The position numbers and the translations under genes were made by a program. DNA of 21,257 bases, from positions 1 through 21,257 of IMG/VR virus record IMGVR_UViG_3300025543_000264; one strand, written 5' to 3'. Numbering within the stretch: position 1 is the first letter of the stretch; every line of letters begins with the position of its first letter. The stretch is from a virus. A model generated the notes under the pieces. That model was not told where the DNA came from. It did no database searches and worked only from the letters and a program-made list of their open reading frames with translations. Shown here piece after piece: positions 12,180-19,024 of this stretch.

Positions 12180-13526
12180 ATGGCTACATACACTGCAGCA
12201 AACGCGCTCAAGAAAATATCAACGGGTGATGAGTCTGGCACATGGGGCGACAGCACCAATAACAACTTTGATATTATAGACCGTGCTTCGAACGGATTTG
12301 TTTCAATTGCTCTGTCTGCTACTTCATATACTTTGGAATTGTCAACCACGTCAGTTTTGTCTGACGGGCATTACAAAGCTATAAAGTTTACAGGGTCTCC
12401 GGGCGGTACATGCACCGTTACGTTGCAGCAAAACGACAAGGCCAGAATCTATATGATTCTGAACAGCACCAATCAATCTTTGTCTATTACGCAAGGGTCG
12501 GGGGCCAACGTCACTATTCTTGCGGACAACTCTGCGATTATTTTAGCTGACGGCGCTGGCTCAGGAGCCGCTGTCACTGATTTTAGTTCTCTTATTGGCA
12601 TCTCGGAGTTGGACGGTGTTACGGCTGGAACAGTTAGCGCCAGCAAAGCGGCTGTAGTTGACAGCAACAAAGACATTACAGGTTTTAGAAATGTTACGCT
12701 CACAGGTGAGTTGGACGCGGCTACTTTAGACATTAGCGGAAACGCTGATATTGATGGCACATTGGAGACAGATGCTTTTTCTATATCAGGCACTGTAGTA
12801 TCTGCGACTGCGGACGAGTTAAACTACAACGACACAGGTGCGGCAGTTGGAACGGTTGTTGCCAGCAAAACAGTCACGGCTGATGCTAACAAGGACGTGG
12901 CAAGCCTGCGTAACCTAACCCTTACGGGTGAGTTGGACGCGGCAACGCTAGACATATCGGGTGCGGGTGATGTAGCAGGAGCGTTGACCAATAACTCCGC
13001 AGCGGTAAAGGTTGCGGGTGTAGAAACCATTTATGTTCCAGCGGGTGCAATGTCTCCCAACACCACAAACGGTTGCGCTAGTTTGGCTCAAGTAGAACTT
13101 TCAAATGGACCTGAATTAAAGTGCTTAGACTTTGATGCAAGCTCTGATGAAAACGCGCAGTTTACCGTGTGCTTTCCCAAATCTTGGAACGAGGGGACTA
13201 TTACGTTTCAAGCGTTTTGGACCGTGACGGGAACGGATGACGGCACCGTAGCTTGGGGTTTGTCAGGCGTTTCTATTGCTGACGATGTTTCTATCAACAC
13301 GGCTTTTGGAACTAACGTGGTTGCTACGGCAAAAGCATTTAGCGGAACGTCCAACGACATGACTGTTTCTGCGGTAAGCGGAGCGGTTACTGTAGCAAGT
13401 GCTGCGGTAGATACGCAGACATACTTTCAGATTATGCGGGACGTATCAGCAGACGATCAGTCAGGAGACGCTAGGCTTTTAGGGATAAAACTGTTTTACA
13501 CGACAGACGCAAAGAATGATGCCTAA
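12180..13526 (+). CDS. Tail fibre protein, cassette 3 (longest copy)
   Basis: A 448-residue protein after a 58-base gap, with GAGGT six bases before ATG. The N-terminus (TYTAANALKKISTGDESGTW, GDSTNNNFDIIDRASNGFVS) is the common anchoring module of marine phage fibres, and residues to about 140 form its beta-rich body. Residues 165-200 and 240-275 carry two copies of 'FRNVTLTGELDAATLDISG'-like sequence, 74 residues apart. Residues 210-275 match cassette 1 residues 18-83 at 61 of 66 positions. Val276 to the end is the shared C-terminal module (173 residues): VKVAGVETIYVPAGAM, a conserved Asn-Gly-Cys, FPKSWNEGTITFQAFWTVTG and the end GIKLFYTTDAKNDA. The preceding gap and possible promoter suggest it can be expressed separately. 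Confidence 0.7.
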   Translation: MATYTAANALKKISTGDESGTWGDSTNNNFDIIDRASNGFVSIALSATSYTLELSTTSVLSDGHYKAIKFTGSPGGTCTVTLQQNDKARIYMILNSTNQSLSITQGSGANVTILADNSAIILADGAGSGAAVTDFSSLIGISELDGVTAGTVSASKAAVVDSNKDITGFRNVTLTGELDAATLDISGNADIDGTLETDAFSISGTVVSATADELNYNDTGAAVGTVVASKTVTADANKDVASLRNLTLTGELDAATLDISGAGDVAGALTNNSAAVKVAGVETIYVPAGAMSPNTTNGCASLAQVELSNGPELKCLDFDASSDENAQFTVCFPKSWNEGTITFQAFWTVTGTDDGTVAWGLSGVSIADDVSINTAFGTNVVATAKAFSGTSNDMTVSAVSGAVTVASAAVDTQTYFQIMRDVSADDQSGDARLLGIKLFYTTDAKNDA

Positions 13527-14383
13527 TGACTTCTTTTGGATATGACATACTGGGGTTTGGTTCTGGGGGTTTAGTTGAATTTACAGCGACTCTTAGTTCT
13601 AACACTGCAAACGCTAACCTAAGAACGGTAGCAGTAGCTCAAGGTTGGGATGAAAATTCTCCTTTGAGTTTTGCAGTAGCGTCAGGAGTGTATGCTTATT
13701 CTACAAGCACAGGCAACGCAGGTTTAATTGTAAGCGGTAGTTATCCAAATGGTCTTATTATTACAAATAGCGGATATATAATAGGAATGGGTGGTGCTGG
13801 AGGATTCCCTCAAGGGCCGCTTAACAGCCCTTCACAAAGTAGCGGTGGTAATGGCGGAACCGCGCTGTCTTTTACTTCGGGTATTAGAGTAGATATTATA
13901 AACCAAGCCTCTTCCTTTATTGCTGGTGGTGGCGGTGGTGGCGGCTATAGTGGCGGTAATGGTGGGGGCGGTGGCGGTGGCGCAGGACAATCTGGAAGCC
14001 CCGGATCGTCAGGAGCGAATGGCGGCGGAAGTCCTACCACTATATATTGCAATACGGGCGGCAATCTTGTCCTCGGAAACGTGTCAGGAACGGGTGGCAC
14101 GGGAGGAGGCGCAGGGGGTGGTTCTGGTTACGCAGGTACGTGGTCATCTCCGGGTTGCGTTTCTTACGGTGGCGCTCCTATGTATGGTGGTAGTGGTGGT
14201 CGAGTACTACCGGGATCAGGTGGCGGCGATGGCGGTTCTGCGGGAAACGCGGGTAGTGGTACTGGTGGCGGCGGTTGGGGCGCTGCGGGGGGTGGCACTG
14301 GCGCGGGTTCTGGAGGTGCAGCCATTACAGGCTCATTTACTTCACTAACAAACAATGGAACAATCTATGGATCAACCAGTTAA
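13526..14383 (+). CDS. Glycine-rich tail tip / adhesin protein, cassette 3, different body
   Basis: A 285-residue protein starting on the fibre gene stop (TAATGAC). It begins MTSFGYDILGFGSGGLVEF, sharing the MT.FGY..LGFG start with the other tips. It then has a distinct N-terminal domain: LRTVAVAQGWDENSPLSFAV, ASGVYAYSTSTGNAGLIVSG, SYPNGLIITNSGYIIGMGGA. This 'LR..A...GWD...P....V.SGV....ST....L...G.FP.G..I.N.G.I.G.GG' pattern is typical of a second class of phage glycine-rich receptor-binding proteins. A glycine-rich region follows, ending GGAAITGSFTSLTNNGTIYG, again recalling an N.G.I.G strand. It lacks YLVVAGGG and VVIIRY. The tip fold therefore differs from cassettes 1 and 2 while the fibre partner stays the same type. 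Confidence 0.7.
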   Translation: MTSFGYDILGFGSGGLVEFTATLSSNTANANLRTVAVAQGWDENSPLSFAVASGVYAYSTSTGNAGLIVSGSYPNGLIITNSGYIIGMGGAGGFPQGPLNSPSQSSGGNGGTALSFTSGIRVDIINQASSFIAGGGGGGGYSGGNGGGGGGGAGQSGSPGSSGANGGGSPTTIYCNTGGNLVLGNVSGTGGTGGGAGGGSGYAGTWSSPGCVSYGGAPMYGGSGGRVLPGSGGGDGGSAGNAGSGTGGGGWGAAGGGTGAGSGGAAITGSFTSLTNNGTIYGSTS

Positions 14384-14412
14384 TCCTAACAGGAAGTAGT
14401 CGTGAGGATGCC

Positions 14413-16617
14413 ATGCCACTAGCAAAGTTAAAGTTTAAACCCGGAATTAACAAAGAAACTACTCCGTTCTCTGAAGAAAACGGTTGGGTAAATTGTGATA
14501 AGATACGGTTTCGTTTTGGGTATCCTGAAAAGCTTAACGGCTGGGAAAAGAACTCTAACAAAGCCTTTTTAGGTTTATGTCGTGGGATGCACGAGTTTGT
14601 AGCGTTAAATGGTGAGAAGTTTCTGGGCCTTGGAACCGAGTTAAAGTTTTATATCAAGCAAGGAACGGACTTCAAAGACGTTACTCCCATCAGGCAAACA
14701 ACTTCTGCGGGAGATGTTACTTTTTCTGCAAGCAACGGCTCCGCTGTAATTACAGTGACGGATACAAATCATGGTTGTGTGGCTAATGACTTTGTTACTT
14801 TTTCTGGAGCAGCCACACTGGGTGGCACCATAACAGCTAATGTTTTGAATCAAGAGTATCAGATTACAGATGTTGTAGACGGAAACACATACAAGGTATC
14901 AGCAAGGACCCTCACTACGATTGAAAGCATTACTGTCTCTGGGGGTTTAGATGCTACCGCTGTTGCTGCTAACGGCAGCGACACGGGCAATGGTGGAAGT
15001 AGCGTTGTTGGAACATACCAAATCGGCACTGCATTAAACGATGCTGTGTTTGGAACTGGTTGGGGTGCAGGAGCTTGGGGCGGAACAACAACAGGGGCGC
15101 TTACCACAACATTGAATGAGGGCGGCACTCTTTCTAATAGTGATACTACTATTACGGTAGCTAGTTCCACGGGCATTGTTGCTACCGATATTATCATGAT
15201 AGGCACGGAACTTATTCTGGTGGGTGGTATAAGCTCTAACGACTTGACGGGTTGTACTAGGGGTCACAAGGGCACTACTGCTACAACACATACGAACGGC
15301 TCTGCAGTACGGCTTGCTTCGGGTAACGCTTCTACTGGGGATAACTTTTCAGGGTGGGGTTTGGCCTTAATCTCGGGAACCATTACTCCATCTGCAAACC
15401 TGCGCATTTGGTCACAAGACAATTTTGGTGAAGACTTGTTGTTAAACGAAAGAAACGGCAGGATTTATTATTGGGACAGAACCAACAGCACAAGTACAAG
15501 GGCCAAGTTTCTAACCGATAGTGCCTTGAGCCTTGGCACACGGACCTCGGTTCCTACTATAGCCACACAGGTTCTTCTGTCTGACCGAGACAGGCATGTT
15601 ATTGCGTTTGGCGCGGACGGTCTTGGCGCTACATCGGCAGCAACGGATGGCAGTGGGGTTCAAGACCCGTTGCTAATACGGTTTAGCAGCCAAGAAAACC
15701 CTGTTGATTGGTATCCTACCTCCACCAATACGGCGGGTGATTTGCGTATAAGCTCTGGCTCCAAGATTATTCAAGCTGTAGAAACACGGCAACAGATACT
15801 GGTGTTTACAGATGTTTCTATCCACGCAATGCAGTTCCTTGGACCGCCATTTACGTTTGGTATAAATTTAATTTCTGAAAACATTACCATCGCTAGTCCG
15901 AAGGCTGCGGTTGCGGTGGACGATGCGGTGTTCTGGATGGGTGCGGCAGAGTTCTATGCGTTTACGGGTGCCGTTCAAAGAATACCCTGCACTGTTAGGG
16001 ACTATGTGTTTAATGACATTAACGAGTCTCAGTTTGATAAGATTGTTGCAGGAGCTAACGTGTCCTTTTCGGAGGTGTGGTGGTTTTATCCTTCTGCAGC
16101 CTCAAGCGAAAACGACAGGTATGTGGTTTACAACTACCTTGAGAAGCTTTGGTTTATAGGAAACCTAGCTAGAACGGCATGGTTGGATCGGGGGATTTCT
16201 TCGTTGCCTTTAGCTGCGGGGACTACAAACTTCTTGTTTAATCAAGAGGTGGGCGCACAGGATGACGGCTCTGCGATGACCTCGTTTATTGAATCGGGGG
16301 ACATGTCTATTACAGAGGGCAATCAGTTCTCCTTTATCAGCAGGGTTATTCCGGACATTAACTTTAGAGAAACTGTAGACACGTCCTCTATGGATTTTAT
16401 TATGGAGACTAAGAACTTTCCGGGCCAAGTGGATCAGAACAGTTCCACCAATACAATATCAAAGACATCTAGTACGCCTGTGGATCAGTACACTAACCAA
16501 TACTTTACACGATTAAGAGGGCGGAGTTTTACGCTCAAGCTACAATCTACAGATGCAAACGTCCTCTGGAGATTGGGTGTGCCGCGTGTAGATATTAGAC
16601 CAGACGGGAGACGATAA
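14413..16617 (+). CDS. Large tail hub / tube protein (P22 gp10-like candidate)
   Basis: I start at the ATG at 14413 (734 residues), preceded by GAGGA; the in-frame upstream extension to 14275 overlaps the glycine-rich gene and reads as out-of-frame glycine codons. The start MPLAKLKFKPGINKETTPFS, EENGWVNCDKIRFRFGYPEK, LNGWEKN is highly characteristic of a large marine phage structural family. The C-terminal half has repeated beta segments (INLISENITIASPKAAVAVD, VFWMGAAEFYAFTGAVQRIP, VWWFYPSAASSENDRYVVYN, LEKLWFIGNLARTAWLDRGI). Residues about 90-350 include a likely inserted domain rich in Thr and Gly (ATDIIMIGTELILVGGISSN near 257-276). Size, beta-propeller-like repeats and location before ejection genes suggest a P22 gp10 or T7 gp12-type tail hub. 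That identification is inferred, not proven. Confidence 0.6.
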   Translation: MPLAKLKFKPGINKETTPFSEENGWVNCDKIRFRFGYPEKLNGWEKNSNKAFLGLCRGMHEFVALNGEKFLGLGTELKFYIKQGTDFKDVTPIRQTTSAGDVTFSASNGSAVITVTDTNHGCVANDFVTFSGAATLGGTITANVLNQEYQITDVVDGNTYKVSARTLTTIESITVSGGLDATAVAANGSDTGNGGSSVVGTYQIGTALNDAVFGTGWGAGAWGGTTTGALTTTLNEGGTLSNSDTTITVASSTGIVATDIIMIGTELILVGGISSNDLTGCTRGHKGTTATTHTNGSAVRLASGNASTGDNFSGWGLALISGTITPSANLRIWSQDNFGEDLLLNERNGRIYYWDRTNSTSTRAKFLTDSALSLGTRTSVPTIATQVLLSDRDRHVIAFGADGLGATSAATDGSGVQDPLLIRFSSQENPVDWYPTSTNTAGDLRISSGSKIIQAVETRQQILVFTDVSIHAMQFLGPPFTFGINLISENITIASPKAAVAVDDAVFWMGAAEFYAFTGAVQRIPCTVRDYVFNDINESQFDKIVAGANVSFSEVWWFYPSAASSENDRYVVYNYLEKLWFIGNLARTAWLDRGISSLPLAAGTTNFLFNQEVGAQDDGSAMTSFIESGDMSITEGNQFSFISRVIPDINFRETVDTSSMDFIMETKNFPGQVDQNSSTNTISKTSSTPVDQYTNQYFTRLRGRSFTLKLQSTDANVLWRLGVPRVDIRPDGRR

Positions 16618-16784
16618 TGTCTACCAATACCCCTGTACCATTCTTTCCGTTACCGCCTCAAGAATACAAGCAAGAGTACTTGAACGAGGTGGTTCGATCT
16701 TTCTCTGTGTTTTTGAACCAGTTCAACAACACTCAACAAGTTGCAGACGATGACACGACTGCACTAAGCTGGTTTATGGGCTGA
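16617..16784 (+). CDS. 55-residue conserved small protein
   Basis: A short frame joined to its neighbours by TAATG at the start and TGATG at the end, filling exactly the gap between two certain genes. The protein starts MSTNTPVPFFPLPPQEYKQE, continues YLNEVVRSFSVFLNQFNNTQ and ends ALSWFMG. The arrangement 'PPQ.EY...Y.N..VR.....L.Q.NN' is one I recognise in short marine phage proteins placed right after the hub-like gene. Residues about 16-38 should form an amphipathic helix. Its role is unknown; a small plug or assembly protein in the tail is possible, in the position of P22 gp26/gp14. Confidence 0.6.
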   Translation: MSTNTPVPFFPLPPQEYKQEYLNEVVRSFSVFLNQFNNTQQVADDDTTALSWFMG

Positions 16785-17104
16785 TGGCTAACGCATATGT
16801 AAACGCAAAGGTTGACCTGACAACAACGAACGTGACCACACTTTATACGTGTGGCCCGTTTGCTACGGCAATTATAAAATCTATTCTTGTATCAGAGGAC
16901 AGCAACAACGCGGACACTCTGACGTTAACGTTGACCAACGGAACAAGTGTTTTTAGTTTGTATAAGGACAAGGCGGTTGGAGCTAAGGGCACGGTTGAGT
17001 TATTGACGGCTCCTCTGGTGGTTCAAGCGGATGAAGTTTTAAAGGTTACGGCTGCAACAGCAAACAGGTTGCATGTTGTAGCTAGTATTTTGGAGATTTC
17101 CTGA
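16784..17104 (+). CDS. Small beta-rich structural protein, second copy
   Basis: A 106-residue protein starting at a TGATG overlap. It reads MANAYVNAKVDLTTTNVTTL, YTCGPFATAIIKSILVSEDS, NNADTLTLTLTNGTS, then VELLTAPLVVQADEVLKVTA and the end VASILEIS. It shares the family pattern of the gene at 6033: a TLYT strand about residue 20, an 'I(I/L)..ILVS(N/E)' strand, an 'AP(L/I)...(A/G)..L.V' strand and a closing (L/M)EI(S/T). So it is a second member of that structural family in this operon. Alternating strands without charged clusters fit a small beta-sandwich on the virion surface or in the tail. Function not established. Confidence 0.55.
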   Translation: MANAYVNAKVDLTTTNVTTLYTCGPFATAIIKSILVSEDSNNADTLTLTLTNGTSVFSLYKDKAVGAKGTVELLTAPLVVQADEVLKVTAATANRLHVVASILEIS

Positions 17105-17137
17105 TAATGTGCAGGCAATTCATAGTGGTGGTTTGGT

Positions 17138-17953
17138 ATGGGCATTAACATTGGTGGCATTCTAGGCGGCATTGCTGGGCTGATGGTCCCCGGAGCAGGG
17201 TTCTTAGCTCCTGCTATTGGTGCAGGGTTAGGCACGTTGGCTGGGGGCGGAAGCTCTAAGAACGCTATTAAGTACGCGCTTCTTGGTGCTGGTATTAATG
17301 CTGGACTTCCGGCTCTGCGTGGAAGTCTTCAAGATTCAGCATTAGGTAAAGCATTAGGTCCCTCTCTTGGTAAGCTTGCTGGACAAAGCACAGTGGAGAA
17401 AGCAGCCAGTGACTCGGCGACGAAGGGTATTTTTTCAAACCCGTTCGTTCAAGCTTTTGGATTGTCGGCGTTGGCAGGGAAACCAGAGCAGCCTACTACG
17501 TACACAGGCACGGGAAGTTCTGAGGGATACGATGGATCGACCATTGATAGGTCTAAGTTTTTAGAAAATCTTTACGCAAGTCGGTTCGATGGTACGAGGT
17601 TTAACACCGCCGCAGAACGGGACGAGTATGACAGTAATATGGAAGATCGTGTAGGTATTGACCCTACACTATACGCAAGAGGTGGTCAAATCGAAGGACT
17701 CGGTGGTCTAATCGAAGGCCCCGGAACAGGGACCAGTGATGATATCCCTGCAATGATCTATCAGGACGGCAACCCTGTTCAGGAAGCTATGCTTTCAAAC
17801 GGGGAAGTTGTTCTGTCTCTAAAGGACTTGAGAAATATAGGTGGCGGAGACGCTGAAATGGCAGGCAAGATGATTGGGGATGCTCCCAATGGCACCCGAG
17901 GAGCGGTAGCCGCCAAGCTATTTAAGAACATGCAGGAATTTAAAAATGGTTGA
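17138..17953 (+). CDS. Probable internal virion / ejection protein with hydrophobic Gly-Ala N-terminus
   Basis: A 271-residue protein after a 33-base gap. Residues 1-40 (INIGGILGGIAGLMVPGAGF, LAPAIGAGLGTLAGGG) are strongly hydrophobic and glycine-rich, able to enter or contact a membrane. A middle region (residues about 145-180) is charged. Near residue 194 is GPGTGTSDDIPAMI, followed by VQEAMLSNGEVVLSLKDL. 'GPGTGTSD.IPA.(L/I)S.GE.V(L/M)' is a motif I know from many marine phage proteins encoded with ejection proteins. It is the first of three consecutive genes in the position occupied in P22 by gp7, gp20 and gp16, which enter the cell with the DNA. That role is inferred from position and the hydrophobic segment. 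It overlaps the next gene by eight bases. Confidence 0.55.
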   Translation: MGINIGGILGGIAGLMVPGAGFLAPAIGAGLGTLAGGGSSKNAIKYALLGAGINAGLPALRGSLQDSALGKALGPSLGKLAGQSTVEKAASDSATKGIFSNPFVQAFGLSALAGKPEQPTTYTGTGSSEGYDGSTIDRSKFLENLYASRFDGTRFNTAAERDEYDSNMEDRVGIDPTLYARGGQIEGLGGLIEGPGTGTSDDIPAMIYQDGNPVQEAMLSNGEVVLSLKDLRNIGGGDAEMAGKMIGDAPNGTRGAVAAKLFKNMQEFKNG

Positions 17954-19022
17954 AACTGTAACACAGATTAGCAGGACCGAGATTCCTGACTACCTTCGCA
18001 AGTATCAAGAAGAAATACTTACACGGGCGCAAGGGTTAGGCAAAGATGCTGGGTTTGTTTTGCCAGAGTATAATGTTGCGGGTCGAAGTCCTCTGCAGCA
18101 ACAAGCCTCAAACCTTACATCGTCTGGGCTGGGGTCGTATGCCCCCATGTTACAGGCGGGAGCTAACACATTGGGCGCTGGCATCGGCACCATGTACGGG
18201 GGTGCAGGCGCTCTTGGTCAAACTAACCAAGCAATCAGCGGCATTCAGGGCGCTGTCGGTCAGGGGTACTCGGACCTTGCAGGAACGGGCGCACAGTTTG
18301 ACCCGAGTGGCATTCAACAGTTTATGGACCCGTATGAGGATCAGGCTGTTCAGCAAGCCATGACGGACATTCGCCGTCAGGGTGAGCAGCAACGTGCTGG
18401 CATTGACGCTCAGGCTACTGGTGCTGGAGCGATGGGTGGGTCTCGTCAGGCCGTTCGTCAGGGTCAGTTGGATGAAAGTATTTTAAACCAGCAAGGTCGC
18501 ACTGCGGCTGGCATGCGTCAGGCTGGTTATCAAGGTGCCGCGCAACGTGCGCAAGGAGCGTATGAACAGGCTATGGGCCGTCAGCAACGGGCCGCATTGT
18601 CGGGTGCGCAAATGGGTATTCAAGGTGGTCAGGCTTCAGGGCAGTTGGGTATTGGCATGGCTGGACAGTACGGTTCGTTGGGTCAAGGGCTTGGGTCCTT
18701 GGGCATGAACCAAGCACAGCTTGGCGAGGCAACTCAGGGTCTTGGGTTTAAAGACATCAACATGCTTAGTACAATAGGCGGTCAAGAGCAGACGCAACAG
18801 CAAGCCATTCTGGACGCTACCCGTCAAAACCAGTACCAGAATGTTATGTCTCCGTATCAGCAACTTGGGTTCTACTCGGACATTTATCAGGGCATGCCCA
18901 CGGCGCAGCAAACATTCTCGCAGCAACAGCAACCAAGCCCGAGTGCAATCTCTCAGATCGGTGGCCTTGGCTTAGGTCTGTACGGCTTGCAACAGTCAGG
19001 CATGTTTAACCAAGGAAATTAG
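17946..19022 (+). CDS. Gln/Gly-rich internal virion (ejection-type) protein
   Basis: A 358-residue protein with AGGAA before its start, which lies inside the previous gene. It opens TQISRTEIPDYLRKYQEEIL, has FMDPYEDQAVQQAMTDIRRQ at about residues 126-145, then a helix rich in Gln, Arg and Ala with MGGSRQAVRQGQLDESI near 163-179. The C-terminal half is Gln and Gly-rich (QGLGSLGMNQAQLGEATQGL and a QQQQPSPSAISQIGGLGLGL end). 'F.DPYE..V.......I.RQG.....G....A...GA.GGSR..V' is a widely shared marine phage pattern in proteins thought to be internal virion or DNA-ejection proteins. The central helix could form a long rod. No transglycosylase motif is visible. Confidence 0.6.
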   Translation: MVETVTQISRTEIPDYLRKYQEEILTRAQGLGKDAGFVLPEYNVAGRSPLQQQASNLTSSGLGSYAPMLQAGANTLGAGIGTMYGGAGALGQTNQAISGIQGAVGQGYSDLAGTGAQFDPSGIQQFMDPYEDQAVQQAMTDIRRQGEQQRAGIDAQATGAGAMGGSRQAVRQGQLDESILNQQGRTAAGMRQAGYQGAAQRAQGAYEQAMGRQQRAALSGAQMGIQGGQASGQLGIGMAGQYGSLGQGLGSLGMNQAQLGEATQGLGFKDINMLSTIGGQEQTQQQAILDATRQNQYQNVMSPYQQLGFYSDIYQGMPTAQQTFSQQQQPSPSAISQIGGLGLGLYGLQQSGMFNQGN

Positions 19023-19024
19023 TG

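Larger units (their letters stand above)
6386..14383 (+). repeat. Threefold fibre + glycine-rich tip cassette region
   Basis: Three fibre genes (6386-7162, 9479-10570, 12180-13526) share a C-terminal module of 173-175 residues. Each is directly overlapped at its stop by a gene starting MT(G/S)FGY that encodes a glycine-rich protein (7162-8109, 10567-11406, 13526-14383). After the first two pairs comes a gene of the YAFLN/HFAKIE family (8109-8471, 11403-11795); the third pair lacks it and is followed by the hub gene. Extra genes (8455, 8747, 11795) sit between copies. The arrangement reads as repeated duplication or collection of a fibre-plus-tip unit, not a simple tandem DNA repeat, because nucleotide similarity is modest. 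Confidence 0.8.

Noticed and set aside
6386-14383. Diversity-generating retroelement acting on the tip genes
   Set aside because: No reverse transcriptase, no template/variable repeat pair with adenine-specific differences, and no accessory gene are visible. Differences between cassettes are spread over all bases and positions.
14275-14412. Upstream extension of the hub gene
   Set aside because: The extension reads through the end of the tip gene in another frame. The ATG at 14413 has a ribosome site and gives the family start MPLAKLKFKPGIN.
17946-19022. Tape measure protein of a long tail
   Set aside because: The Gln/Gly-rich helical protein is short (358 residues), lacks a long continuous coiled coil, and lies after the hub gene with an ejection-type motif set, which fits a short-tailed phage better.
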